64,000 nucleotides of DNA from Alphaproteobacteria bacterium (GCA_024743195.1 JANSXE010000003.1:124001-188000), one strand, 5' to 3'. Positions 44,308 to 52,967 are shown, counted from the first letter of the stretch. Program-made: numbers and translations. Notes: generated by a model from the letters alone, not told the origin.

Positions 44308-45687
44308 ATGTCCGATGTTCTCGATCATCTGCACGGCAATCTGGGCCGCATTCCCGACCGGCGCGTCTATGGCCGGGTCGCCGGCGTGCAGGGGATGCTG
44401 GTGGAGGTGGAGGGGCTGCAGGGCCACTTGTCGATCGGCGATCGCTGCCGCCTCAAGGCCCGTGCGGGCCGCGAGGTCGTCTGCGAGACGATCGGCTTCC
44501 GCGACCGCCGCGCGCTGCTGATGCCGTATCAGGCGTTGGAGGGGGTGGCGCTCGGCGCGCGCGCCGACGCCGTCGCCGCCGAACCCGCCGTGCGCCCGAC
44601 CGAGCAGTGGCTGGGCCGGGTCGTCAACGCCTTCGGGGAGCCGATCGACGGCGGCGCGCCCTTGCCGACGGGCGACGAGGCCTTTCCGATCCGCAACCCG
44701 CCCCCGGCGGCGCACGCGCGCAACCGGATCGGCCCGAAGATCGATCTGGGCGTGCGCGTCCTGAACAGCTTCACCACCTGCTGCCGCGGCCAGCGCATGG
44801 GCGTCTTCGCCGGCTCCGGCGTCGGCAAGTCGATCCTGATGGCGATGATGGCCCGCTTCTCCGAGGCGCAGGTCATCGTGATCGGGCTGATCGGCGAACG
44901 CGGCCGAGAGGTGCAGGAGTTCATCCAGGACGAGCTGGGGGAGGATGGGCTCGCCCGCTCCGTCGTAGTCGTCGCCACCTCCGACGAGAGCGCCCTGATG
45001 CGCCGGGAAGCCGCGCACATGACGCTAGCGGTTGCGGAGTATTTCCGCGACCGCGGCAAGGACGTGCTCTGCCTGATGGACAGCGTCACCCGCTTCGCCA
45101 TGGCCCAGCGCGAAATCGGCCTGAGCGCCGGCGAGCCGCCGGCGACCAAGGGCTACACCCCCACCGTCTTCGCGGAACTGCCCCGCCTCTTGGAGCGCGC
45201 CGGCCCCGGCGCGGGGCCGGAGGCCGGCAGCATCACCGGGCTCTTCACCGTGTTGGTGGAGGGCGACGACCACAATGAGCCGGTCTCCGACGCCGTGCGC
45301 GGCATCCTGGACGGGCACATCGTGCTCGACCGGACCATCGCGCATCGCAACCGCTATCCGGCGGTCAACGTGTTGCGCAGCGTCTCGCGCACCATGCCGG
45401 ACTGCAACACGCAGGCGCAGAACGCCCTGGTCGACCGCGCGCGCCAGCTTCTGTCCTCCTATGACGACATGGCGGAGCTGATCCGGCTCGGCGCCTATCG
45501 CAAGGGCTCGGACCCGCTGGTGGACGAGGCGATCCGCTTCAACCAGCCGCTGGAGGACTTCATCGCCCAGGGCAAGAACGAGCGCGCGACGCTGGCGGAG
45601 GGCTATGCCGCGCTCGGCGATCTGCTCGGCATGCCGTACGGCGAAGACGGCGTGCAGGCGGCCGGCGGCGAGACGGCGGCCGGTTGA
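44308..45687 (+). CDS. fliI: Flagellar export ATPase FliI
   Basis: A 459-residue ATPase of the flagellar type III export apparatus. The Walker A motif is FAGSGVGKS, Walker B VLCLMDSVTRFAMAQREIG, and LIGERGREVQEFIQDEL and GSITGLFTVLVEGDDHNEPV are family signatures. AGGA at 44296-44299 fits ATG 44308 with a spacing of 8, so this start is preferred over ATG 44299, which coincides with that site. fliJ follows 13 bases later, and ctrA is divergent, as in other alphaproteobacteria. Confidence 0.95.
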   Translation: MSDVLDHLHGNLGRIPDRRVYGRVAGVQGMLVEVEGLQGHLSIGDRCRLKARAGREVVCETIGFRDRRALLMPYQALEGVALGARADAVAAEPAVRPTEQWLGRVVNAFGEPIDGGAPLPTGDEAFPIRNPPPAAHARNRIGPKIDLGVRVLNSFTTCCRGQRMGVFAGSGVGKSILMAMMARFSEAQVIVIGLIGERGREVQEFIQDELGEDGLARSVVVVATSDESALMRREAAHMTLAVAEYFRDRGKDVLCLMDSVTRFAMAQREIGLSAGEPPATKGYTPTVFAELPRLLERAGPGAGPEAGSITGLFTVLVEGDDHNEPVSDAVRGILDGHIVLDRTIAHRNRYPAVNVLRSVSRTMPDCNTQAQNALVDRARQLLSSYDDMAELIRLGAYRKGSDPLVDEAIRFNQPLEDFIAQGKNERATLAEGYAALGDLLGMPYGEDGVQAAGGETAAG

Positions 45688-45700
45688 GGGCGCCTGAGCG

Positions 45701-46126
45701 ATGGCGCGCCGCACGCTCGAAACCCTGATCCGCCTCAACCGGTTCGAGGTCGACGAGAAACGCCGCGCGCTGCAGGCGCTGCTCGACCGCGAGGCGGAGA
45801 TCCAGGCGACGATCCGGCGCCTCGACGCCGAGTTGAAGGCCGAGCAGGACGTCGCGGCCCGGCCCGAAGCCGCAGAATTGGGCGCGGTCTACGGCGCCTT
45901 CGCCGCCGCCGCGAAGACGCGCAAGGCGGAGCAGTTGGAGCGGCTCGCCGACCTCTACCCCGAGATCGAGGCCGCGCGCGCCGATCTGGCCGAAGCCTTC
46001 GCCGGGCTCAAGAAGTACGAGATCGCCAAGCGAAACCGGGACGAGGCGGAGGCCGCCGACGCCGCGCGCCGCGACGGGATCGAGTTGGACGAGATGGGCC
46101 TCGCCGCGCATCGCCGCAGCGAGTAG
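45701..46126 (+). CDS. fliJ: Flagellar export chaperone FliJ
   Basis: A 141-residue coiled-coil protein that links FliI to the export gate. The whole chain is helical with heptad-like Leu/Ala spacing, including LETLIRLNRFEVDEKRRAL and a C-terminal GLKKYEIAKRNRDEAEAAD. Identification rests on size, coiled-coil character and the position immediately after fliI. Confidence 0.85.
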   Translation: MARRTLETLIRLNRFEVDEKRRALQALLDREAEIQATIRRLDAELKAEQDVAARPEAAELGAVYGAFAAAAKTRKAEQLERLADLYPEIEAARADLAEAFAGLKKYEIAKRNRDEAEAADAARRDGIELDEMGLAAHRRSE

Positions 46127-46241
46127 GCCGGCGCCGCGGCCGCGTCTGTCGGAACAGAGCCCGTCGCATCGCGACAAGCCGCGCCGCGCCGCGCCGTCAC
46201 TCTGTCAGGGTCCGCGCCGCCCAGTCAGAGGAAGCCGTCCG

Positions 46242-47492
46242 ATGCCCGACGCCCCCGAAGCGCCTGCGCCCGCTCCCTTCTCCGAGGCCGACTTGACGCT
46301 GACGCCGGAAGAGGTCTCGGCGGTCCGGCGCGGCCGCATGGCGCGGCTGCGCGCCGAGATGGCGGCGCGCGACATGGCCGCCGTCGTGCTGACCGATCCG
46401 GTCAACATCCGCTACGCCTGCGACGCGCGGAACATGCAGATCTTCTGCGCGCGCAATCCGGCGCGCTACCTGTTCGTCGCGGTCGATGGACCGGCGGTTC
46501 TGTTCGATTTCGCCGGCTGCGGCCATCTGGCGGCGGGGTTGGAGACGCTGGACGAGATCCGCGCGGCGAAAACGCCCTCTTACGTCTCGCAGGCCGACCG
46601 GCTTGAGACGGTCGTCGCGACTTGGGCGGATGAGATCGCCGATCTGATGCGCGTCCACGCCGGCGGCGCCAAACGCATTGGGATCGAGCGCTTCGCGCCC
46701 GAGGTCGGGGCCGCACTCGCCGCCCGAGGTTTCGAGCCGGTGGACGCGCAGAGCGCGGTCGAGCGCGCGCGCTCGATCAAGGTTCCGCACGAGATCCGCA
46801 TGATGCGCGCCTCCATCGCCGCGGTGGAGGAGGGGGTGGGCCGCCTGCGCGCCGCGATCCGCCCCGGCGCGACGGAGAACGCCGTCTGGGCCGCCCTCTG
46901 GTCCCATGTGATCGAGACCGACGGGGACTATGTCGAGACCCGCCTGCTCAATTCCGGACCGCGCACCAACCCCTGGTTCCAGGAAAGCGGCATGCGGGCG
47001 CTGCAGGCCGGCGACATGGTCTGCCTCGATACCGACGTGGTCGGGCGTTACGGCTATTACGCGGACTTCTCGCGCAGTTGGCTATGCGGCGAGGGCAAGC
47101 CCAGCGACGCGCAACGCACCCTCTACAAGCTCGCCTGGGAGCAGGTGCACCACAACATGGACCTGATCCGGCCGGGTATGAGCTTCCGGGAAATCAGCGA
47201 GACGGGCTGGGTCATCCCGCCGCGCTACGAGACCAATCGCTACTATCTGCTCGCCCACGGGATCGGGATGACCGGGGAATACCCCTACATCCTCTACCGC
47301 AAGGATTTCGAGCAGGGCGGCTATGACGGGATCGTCGAGCCCGGCATGGTGCTCTGCGTCGAAAGCTTCATCGGCGCGGAGGACGGCGGCGAGGGCGTGA
47401 AGCTCGAACAGCAGATCGAGATCACGCAGGACGGTTGGCGCCTGATGAGCCGCTTCCCCTTCGACGAGGACCTGCTGGGTCGGGAGGTCTGA
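46242..47492 (+). CDS. M24-family metallo-enzyme, DddP-like
   Basis: A 416-residue protein with an N-terminal creatinase-like domain and a C-terminal pita-bread M24 domain. Metal ligands appear in CLDTDVVGRYGYYADFSRSW (two Asp plus a later Asp), LAHGIGMTGEYPY (His), LCVESFIG (Glu) and VKLEQQIEI (Glu). The stretch NSGPRTNPWFQESGMR and WVIPPRYETNRYY closely resemble the DMSP lyase DddP rather than ordinary Xaa-Pro peptidases. The aspartate that I recall as the DddP catalytic base, six residues after that histidine, is Gly here. It could therefore be a peptidase-like relative with another substrate. AGAGGAAG precedes ATG 46242. Confidence 0.82.
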   Translation: MPDAPEAPAPAPFSEADLTLTPEEVSAVRRGRMARLRAEMAARDMAAVVLTDPVNIRYACDARNMQIFCARNPARYLFVAVDGPAVLFDFAGCGHLAAGLETLDEIRAAKTPSYVSQADRLETVVATWADEIADLMRVHAGGAKRIGIERFAPEVGAALAARGFEPVDAQSAVERARSIKVPHEIRMMRASIAAVEEGVGRLRAAIRPGATENAVWAALWSHVIETDGDYVETRLLNSGPRTNPWFQESGMRALQAGDMVCLDTDVVGRYGYYADFSRSWLCGEGKPSDAQRTLYKLAWEQVHHNMDLIRPGMSFREISETGWVIPPRYETNRYYLLAHGIGMTGEYPYILYRKDFEQGGYDGIVEPGMVLCVESFIGAEDGGEGVKLEQQIEITQDGWRLMSRFPFDEDLLGREV

Positions 47493-47495
47493 GCG

Positions 47496-48197
47496 TCAGA
47501 AGCGCTCCACCCACGGGCGCAGCTCGATCTCCCAGGTCCAGGCGCTGCGGTGCTGGCGGTGCGTCTGGAGATAGCTCTCGGCGATCGCTTCCGGCTTGAG
47601 CATGCTGTCCGGGCCCCATTCGGCCTCCAACTCGGCCCGTTTGGGGTCGCTGGGATCGGAGATCGCGCCGTCGATCACGAAATGGGCGACGTGGATGTTC
47701 TGCGGCGCCAATTCGCGCGCCATCGACTGCGCGAGGCCGCGCAGGCCGAACTTGCCCATGGCGAAGGTCGCGGATTGGGGAAAGCCCTTGATGCTGGCGG
47801 ACGCGCCTGTGAAGAGGATGCTGCCGGAGCCGCGCGCGACCATCCGCTTCGCCGCCTCGGAGGCGACGTGGAAGCCGGCGAGGCAGCTTATCTGAACCGC
47901 GCGCGCCGCCTCCTCCGCCGTCACCTCGACGAAGGGTTTGCGCACCCGGTTGCTGGCGTTGAAGAGGACGAGGTCCGGGGCCGCCGGCAGCGCTTCGAAC
48001 AGCGCCGCGACCTGATCCGGCGCGCCCGCGTCGCAGGCGTGGGCGCTCGCTCCGATCTCCGTGCAGAGATCGGCCAGCTTCTCCGGACGGCGCGCGGCCA
48101 GATGGACTGCCATTCCCTCGCGCGCGAAGAGCCGCGCGCAGGCGGCGCTCAGGCCCGAGCCGGCGCCGACGATCAGGGCGGTTTCCTGGATGCTCAT
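47496..48197 (-). CDS. Short-chain dehydrogenase/reductase with Phe at the catalytic Tyr
   Basis: A 233-residue classical SDR fold. The nucleotide motif is IVGAGSGLSAACARLFA and the strand-4 motif is FNASNR in place of the usual NNAG. The active-site YxxxK is FAMGK (Phe145, Lys149), with Ser133/Ser135 nearby. The segment QSATFAMGKFGLRGLAQSMA is, from memory, shared by a recognised SDR subgroup, so this is probably not simple decay. Activity as an oxidoreductase is doubtful. The 3' end lies 3 bases from the convergent M24 gene. Confidence 0.8.
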   Translation of the reverse strand: MSIQETALIVGAGSGLSAACARLFAREGMAVHLAARRPEKLADLCTEIGASAHACDAGAPDQVAALFEALPAAPDLVLFNASNRVRKPFVEVTAEEAARAVQISCLAGFHVASEAAKRMVARGSGSILFTGASASIKGFPQSATFAMGKFGLRGLAQSMARELAPQNIHVAHFVIDGAISDPSDPKRAELEAEWGPDSMLKPEAIAESYLQTHRQHRSAWTWEIELRPWVERF

Positions 48198-48280
48198 GAA
48201 ACCCAGCGTCGCCTAAAGCGTGCGGTTCGGCAAGGGGCGAGCGTCCCGGCACTGCCGGAGGGAGGGGGCGCCGTCCGGGC

Positions 48281-49186
48281 TCACTCCGCCGCGGCGTCCC
48301 GCCCGCTGAACCGTCCGGCGTAGGCCGCCTTCTGGCGTTTCAGGGCCGTGATCGTGTTGCGCATGAGGACCGCGACCGTCACCGGTCCGACGCCCCCGGG
48401 AACCGGCGTGATCCAGCCGGCGACGTCGCTCGCGCTGGCGTAGTCCACGTCGCCGACGATGCTCTCCGTCCCGTCCGGGCCGGGGACGGCGTTGATGCCG
48501 ATGTCGATCACCGCCGCGCCGGGCTTGATCATGTCGCCGGTGACGAGGCCCGGCTTGCCGACCGCCACGAAGACCGCGTCGGCGCGGCGCGAATGGACGC
48601 TGACCGCGCGGGTCATGTGATGGCAGACCGTGACCGTCGCGCCTTCGGCCATGGCCAGGAAGGCGATCGGCTTGCCGACGATCTCCGAATGGCCGATGAC
48701 GACGACTTCCAACCCCTCCATCGGCAGGCCCGTGGCCTTCAGCAGTTCGATCGAGGCGGCCGCCGTGCAGGGCGCGAGGTCGAGCTCGTTATAGACGATC
48801 GCGCCGATCGAGGCCGGGTTCATCCCCTCCACGTCCTTGAAGGGATGCACCGCCGTCTGCAGCGCCTTGATCGAAATCTGCGGCGGAACCGGGCGCTGGA
48901 TGATGATCCCGGTCACGCGCGGGTCGACATTCATCGCCGCGATCGCCGCCTCAAGCTCCTGTTGCGTCACGTCGGCTGGGAAATTGCGCTCCTCGAAGGC
49001 GACGCCGGCGCGCGCCGCGATGCGCTTCTGGTTGCGGACATAGACGTCGACCGCCGCTTCGTCGCCGACCGTGATCGACATCAGCCGCGGCGTCCAGCCG
49101 GTCTCGGCCAGGGCCTCGGCCTCCGCGCGCACCGCCGCCAGGATGCGGTCCGCCACCGGTTTGCCGCGCAGATCGCGATCGCCCAT
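48281..49186 (-). CDS. folD: Methylenetetrahydrofolate dehydrogenase/cyclohydrolase homologue (FolD family)
   Basis: A 301-residue folate enzyme that interconverts methylene- and formyl-tetrahydrofolate. The N-terminal motif is VDVYVRNQKRI: Tyr49 is present, but the place four residues on that normally holds the essential lysine is Gln53. The substrate motif is IIIQRPVPPQI (Gln97 kept), and PFKDVEGMNP has Glu120 instead of the second Asp of KDVDG. The Rossmann motif VVIGHSEIVGKPIA and the final PVPGGVGPVTVAVLMRNT are intact. The changes suggest an altered balance between dehydrogenase and cyclohydrolase activity. Confidence 0.9.
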   Translation of the reverse strand: MGDRDLRGKPVADRILAAVRAEAEALAETGWTPRLMSITVGDEAAVDVYVRNQKRIAARAGVAFEERNFPADVTQQELEAAIAAMNVDPRVTGIIIQRPVPPQISIKALQTAVHPFKDVEGMNPASIGAIVYNELDLAPCTAAASIELLKATGLPMEGLEVVVIGHSEIVGKPIAFLAMAEGATVTVCHHMTRAVSVHSRRADAVFVAVGKPGLVTGDMIKPGAAVIDIGINAVPGPDGTESIVGDVDYASASDVAGWITPVPGGVGPVTVAVLMRNTITALKRQKAAYAGRFSGRDAAAE

Positions 49187-49292
49187 GTCATCAGTCTCCG
49201 CCGTCGCGTGAAGGTGAGGCCGGCTGTAGCCCGAGCGGGCGTGCGCCGCCAACGCCGCAGGCGACGCCAACGGGCCTGTGCGCGACTTGGCG

Positions 49293-50276
49293 TTACCCCG
49301 CCAACCCCTCGAAGCCGCGGCGGATCAGGTCGCTGGCGGCGTCCCAGAGCTGTTCGCGCCAGATCACGTCGCGCGGATAGGCGGCGACCGCGCCGCCCTT
49401 GGTGGGACCGCCCGCCTGCAACAGGGTGGCGATGGAATAGGCCCCGACCTCCAGCACCACGCAGGCCTTCTCCAGCGCCGGATCGCGCGCGAAGGCGGCG
49501 AGCCCGCCCGACGCCCGCACCCGCGTCTCGCCGACGCCCTCGCGCCCGCCGGCGAGCGCCAGGCCGGTCCAGCGCTGCGCCGCCTCCGGCCGGCCGAGGC
49601 CGGGGCCCGCGGGCGCCATCCGCTCGATTTCGCCGAAGGGCCCGGGCCCCGTGCGCACGTCGAGGAACAGCAGCCGGCGCTTGCCCGGAAAGTGCGCGTC
49701 GGCGATGGCGCGCTGTACGCCCGCGTCCCAGGCCGGCGGCGCGACGGAGGCGAGCGTGCGGCCCGCCAGCGCCTCCCGGTCGAAGCGCTGGGCGCGCTCA
49801 TAGGCGCTGAAGCGCTGCTCGGCCGCGCTCAGGAGCCCGTCGCTCCACTCCGCCTTGAGCGGCGCGGCGGGCGACGAGGCCGGATCCGTCGTCTCCCCCG
49901 CGGGGTCTTCGGACGCCGGCGGCCAGACCGCGCCCAGCGGATTGACGGCATGGATCAACAGGCAGGAGACCGTGCGCGGCAGCTCGCGCATCAGCCCGGC
50001 CGCCAACACCCCGTGCGCGACGCCCGCGCCCGCGAAGCCCGCCCCGCCCGAGGCGGCGGAGCAGATCACCAGCATCCGGTCCGCCTCCGGCGAGCCGAGC
50101 CGGGCGGCGTCGCAATAGAGCGCGCCCGCCGCCCCTTCCGGCGCGGGGCCGCGGCCCGGAAAGGAAGCGACGCGCAGCCCGATCCGGTCGCACGCCTTCA
50201 GGAACCGGGCGCGCGCGGTCGGCAGATCGTCGCTGAAAAGCTGCGCCATGTCGGCCATTGTCATGCGGCGTCCCAT
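49293..50276 (-). CDS. DUF2817-like protein lacking the zinc-peptidase motif
   Basis: A 327-residue protein. The layout matches DUF2817, an M14-like family: a start ARARFLKACDRIGLRVASFP, LGSPEADRMLVICSAASGGAG, GVAHGVLAAGLMRELP, LIHAVNPLGAVWP and a late LFLDVRTGPGPFGE. In active members the second block contains a His and Glu (HGVEGF) and a NEDNVDLNRNF segment follows NPYG. Here the first is SGGAGF and the second is lost, so zinc binding is unlikely. The start is uncertain, with ATG 50276 or 50264 possible. It is divergent from the TPR gene. Confidence 0.7.
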   Translation of the reverse strand: MGRRMTMADMAQLFSDDLPTARARFLKACDRIGLRVASFPGRGPAPEGAAGALYCDAARLGSPEADRMLVICSAASGGAGFAGAGVAHGVLAAGLMRELPRTVSCLLIHAVNPLGAVWPPASEDPAGETTDPASSPAAPLKAEWSDGLLSAAEQRFSAYERAQRFDREALAGRTLASVAPPAWDAGVQRAIADAHFPGKRRLLFLDVRTGPGPFGEIERMAPAGPGLGRPEAAQRWTGLALAGGREGVGETRVRASGGLAAFARDPALEKACVVLEVGAYSIATLLQAGGPTKGGAVAAYPRDVIWREQLWDAASDLIRRGFEGLAG

Positions 50277-50341
50277 CGGGCGGGGCGGGGCCTGCGCGCC
50301 GGGCCGTTGCCCTCGGGCGCATCCGACCCCATAGTTGTTGC

Positions 50342-50950
50342 ATGAAGCGGTCTACTGCATCCAGCCGGCTTTCGGCAAATTATGCGCGCCTGCGCCTTCT
50401 CGGCATGCTGGCGATCGCGGCGCTGCTGGCCGTCGCCGCGCCCGCGCCCGCGTCGGCGGACCAGGCCGACCCGCGGCTCGACGACCTGTTCCGGACGCTG
50501 CAGGGCGGCGAGCTCTCCTTCGGCGAGGCGAGGGGCATCGAGACGCGCATCTGGGGCATCTGGCTCGAGACCGAAAGCGCGGCGGCGGAGGTGCTGTTGC
50601 GCGACGGCATGGACGCCATGCGCGATTTCGACCTCGACCGGGCGGAGGAGAGCTTCTCCGCCCTCGTCGCGCTCTCCCCCGACTTCGCCGAGGGCTGGAA
50701 CAAGCGCGCCACCATCCGCTACCATGTCGGCGATTATCAGGGCTCTATCGCCGACATCAAACGCACGCTTTCGCTCGAGCCGCGCCATTTCGGCGCCATG
50801 GCCGGCCTCGGCCTGGTCTATGACGCGCTCGGCGAGCCCGAGCCGGCGGTCGAAGCCTTCGAGCGCGCGCTCGAGCTCAATCCCTACATGCCCGGGATCG
50901 CCCAGCGGCTCGATCGGATGAAGCAGCAGCTCGAGGACCGGCGAATCTGA
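50342..50950 (+). CDS. Exported TPR protein
   Basis: A 202-residue protein with a signal peptide ending near PASA (about residue 40) and three to four tetratricopeptide repeats from about 95 to 200 (AEESFSALVALSPDFAEGWN, GSIADIKRTLSLEPRHFGAM, AVEAFERALELNPYMPGI). It would act as a periplasmic scaffold. The partner is unknown. It stands alone between divergent and convergent neighbours. Confidence 0.82.
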   Translation: MKRSTASSRLSANYARLRLLGMLAIAALLAVAAPAPASADQADPRLDDLFRTLQGGELSFGEARGIETRIWGIWLETESAAAEVLLRDGMDAMRDFDLDRAEESFSALVALSPDFAEGWNKRATIRYHVGDYQGSIADIKRTLSLEPRHFGAMAGLGLVYDALGEPEPAVEAFERALELNPYMPGIAQRLDRMKQQLEDRRI

Positions 50951-50964
50951 GACGCGGCGGCCGA

Positions 50965-51423
50965 TCACACGTCGGCGGTCTCGTCCGTCTCCCGGGCCGT
51001 CCGCCAGCCCGGCTCCCAGAAAGCCCGCGCCTCGTCCGGCAACTGCGCGAGCGCCCGGCTCCAGGCGGCCGCGTCGACATGCCGGGCGAGCGCCGCCGCG
51101 ACGTCCCGGATCGCCGTGTCCGGGGCGAAGTTATGGTCCGGGCGCAGGGAGCGCACCTCCTTGATCAGGCGCGCCGGGCTCTCGAAGGGCGCCGGCGCGT
51201 CCGGCGTCCAGTCCGCGACGAACAGCGCTCGCAGCCCGACCGGCAGCGCGTTCGCGAACGCCAGCGCCTGCGCGACCGTCAGCCGGCGCCGGAAGGTGCG
51301 GAAGACGCCTTGCGTCATCGTGTAGGCCGCATGCGTGCTCCACAGCCCGGCTTCCTCGCGCGCGTCGACGAGGAAGGCCGTGAAGGCCTCGGTCGCGCGT
51401 TGGTATTCGGCGGGCACAGGCAT
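50965..51423 (-). CDS. DUF2267 family protein
   Basis: A 152-residue helical protein with the DUF2267 layout: AYTMTQGVFRTFRRRLTVAQALAFANALP, ALFVADWTP, and a second helical half AIRDVAAALARHVDAAAWSR. Function is unknown in the family. It lies 8 bases after the GFA gene on the same strand, so both are probably in one transcript. Confidence 0.8.
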   Translation of the reverse strand: MPVPAEYQRATEAFTAFLVDAREEAGLWSTHAAYTMTQGVFRTFRRRLTVAQALAFANALPVGLRALFVADWTPDAPAPFESPARLIKEVRSLRPDHNFAPDTAIRDVAAALARHVDAAAWSRALAQLPDEARAFWEPGWRTARETDETADV

Positions 51424-51431
51424 GACGGCGG

Positions 51432-51824
51432 CTACTCCTCGGACCGGCTCTCGCCGGGGCGGTTGCGCGCGTAGCGGCGGTCGACCGGAAACGCCGGCAG
51501 CCAGGTCTCCCGGCGCACGGTCCAGAGCTCGTAGGTCGGCGCGAACCGGTCCGGTTCGTCGAGCGCGCCGAGATGGATTTCCACCTCGTCGCCGCTGCGC
51601 GAGAAGACGGAGGAGCCGCAGCGCGGACAGAAGGCGCGCCCCTCATAGGCGCGCGTCTCGCCTGTGACCGTCACCGCCGCCTCGGGGAAGATCGCGGAGG
51701 CGTGGAACAGCGCTCCGTGATGCTTGCGGCAATCCAGGCAATGGCACAGGCCCACCCGGTAAGGCCGCCCCGTCGCCTCAATGCGCACCGCCCCGCACAG
51801 ACAGCCGCCCGTCACCCGCTCCAT
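51432..51824 (-). CDS. GFA (glutathione-dependent formaldehyde-activating)-like zinc protein
   Basis: A 130-residue Mss4-fold protein. Zinc cysteines are in GGCLCGAVRIEA, LCHCLDCRKHHG and FCPRCGSSVFSR. Most such proteins have no proven enzyme activity. It is distant from the two paralogues near 61-62 kb. Confidence 0.88.
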   Translation of the reverse strand: MERVTGGCLCGAVRIEATGRPYRVGLCHCLDCRKHHGALFHASAIFPEAAVTVTGETRAYEGRAFCPRCGSSVFSRSGDEVEIHLGALDEPDRFAPTYELWTVRRETWLPAFPVDRRYARNRPGESRSEE

Positions 51825-51904
51825 CGCCCGCGCCTCCTTCGACGTGCATCATCCGCCAGCCATAAACCGACCGACGCCCCCCAGGCAACGCCCGCGCGCC
51901 CCGC

Positions 51905-51929
51905 GTCCCTCTCCCTCAGGGAGAGGGAC
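51905..51929. repeat. Perfect 12-bp-arm palindrome
   Basis: GTCCCTCTCCCT (51905-51916) and AGGGAGAGGGAC (51918-51929) flank a single C. It is followed by GC-rich inverted sequence (GGGCGCGACCGCGCCC) and looks like a dispersed extragenic element upstream of the GFA gene. Confidence 0.6.
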
Positions 51930-51967
51930 GGGCTCGCGGGCGCGACCGCGCCCGGGGGAGGGCCGGG

Positions 51968-52147
51968 CTATCGCATATGGGCGATTGCTTTGATCAGGTA
52001 GTCGCCTTCCCGGGCGCATCGTTCGATGCGTCGTCGGGTGGAGGTGCTTGGGGCGTCGATTCGCTCGCGCGTGCGGACTGCGCCGGCCATGCGGCGGGGG
52101 CGACGCAGCGTCCCGATGATCTCTTCGGGCTTATGATCCCGCGCCAC
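51968..52147 (-). pseudogene. Possible remnant of an IS3-type OrfA
   Basis: A 59-codon frame starts at GTG 52147 behind a perfect AGGAGG (52154-52159). Its first residues (V/M)ARDHKPEEIIGTLRR resemble the N-terminus of IS3-family OrfA proteins (KPEEIIxKLR), after which similarity is lost, as if frameshifted or truncated. The rest of 51825-52618 has no gene I can support apart from this and the palindrome. Confidence 0.35.
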
Positions 52148-52618
52148 TGCAATCCTCCTGCATGGTCGGAATTGATACAGTCGATGGACCACTCCGCAGG
52201 CGGCCGCTCACAGGTCGACGAGGACCGAGAAGACTCTCTTGACCGTCTTGCGATCGACTTGATCGATCTCGAGCTTGGCGCGCAGAGCGGGCCCGAGACC
52301 GGTCGGCGCCCCTTGCGTCATCCAGCCGCTGGAGCAGAACATGACCCAGCGGTCATGCATGCTCAGGCGCAAATCCGACAAGTCGCTCGCAAGGTTCTGT
52401 GTCCGCCCCACCGCGCCCGTTCGAAGTCTCCCGCTCCCCTCAGGCACGTAAGGATATCCCCGGTTCCCCGTGCGTCGCCCTCCCGAATGCGCGTCGGCCT
52501 CCGTGCGGCGGCTTTGGCTTTTCAGCAGCGCCGGGGCGCGCTAAACAACGAGGCGCAAGGCGGATCGGCCCCGGCCGCGGGCCCGGACGCCGCGCCGAAC
52601 GAGGGACGGGGACGCCCG

Positions 52619-52924
52619 ATGGAAGTCAGAATCTACAAGCCCGCCAAGACCGCCATGCAGTCCGGCCGCGCCAAGACCAAGGACTGGGTGCTGGAGTTCG
52701 AGCCGACCGACGGCGGCCGGCCCGATCCGCTGATGGGCTGGGCCGGCTCGCGCGACACCCGCAAGCAGGTGAGGCTGCGCTTCCACAGCGAGGAGGAGGC
52801 GGTGGCCTACGCCCGCAAGCACGGCTACGCCTACACGATCGAGAAGCCGAAGACGCGCAGGATCCGGCCGAAATCCTACGCCGCGAACTTCGCCTTCGAC
52901 CGGATGCGGCCCTGGACGCACTGA
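52619..52924 (+). CDS. NADH dehydrogenase accessory subunit, NDUFS4-like (ETC complex I conserved region)
   Basis: A 101-residue homologue of the 18-kDa (NDUFS4/AQDQ) complex I subunit found in mitochondria and alphaproteobacteria. The family pattern is clear: VRIYKPAKTAMQSGRAKTKD, WVLEFEP, DPLMGWAGSRDTRKQVRLRF, EEEAVAYARKHGYAY, PKSYAANFAFDR. It stabilises the peripheral arm of complex I in bacteria that have it. ATG 52619 gives the full domain; a longer upstream frame is not supported. tRNA-Arg follows. Confidence 0.93.
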   Translation: MEVRIYKPAKTAMQSGRAKTKDWVLEFEPTDGGRPDPLMGWAGSRDTRKQVRLRFHSEEEAVAYARKHGYAYTIEKPKTRRIRPKSYAANFAFDRMRPWTH

Positions 52925-52967
52925 CCGCCGGTCCGTCCCGATTCCGCCGGTCCTCTCCGGCGCAGCC

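Noticed and set aside
52208-52447. A 79-codon minus-strand frame upstream of the NDUFS4-like gene
   Set aside because: No ribosome site, no family and an equally long frame on the other strand. It may be a decayed gene but cannot be supported.
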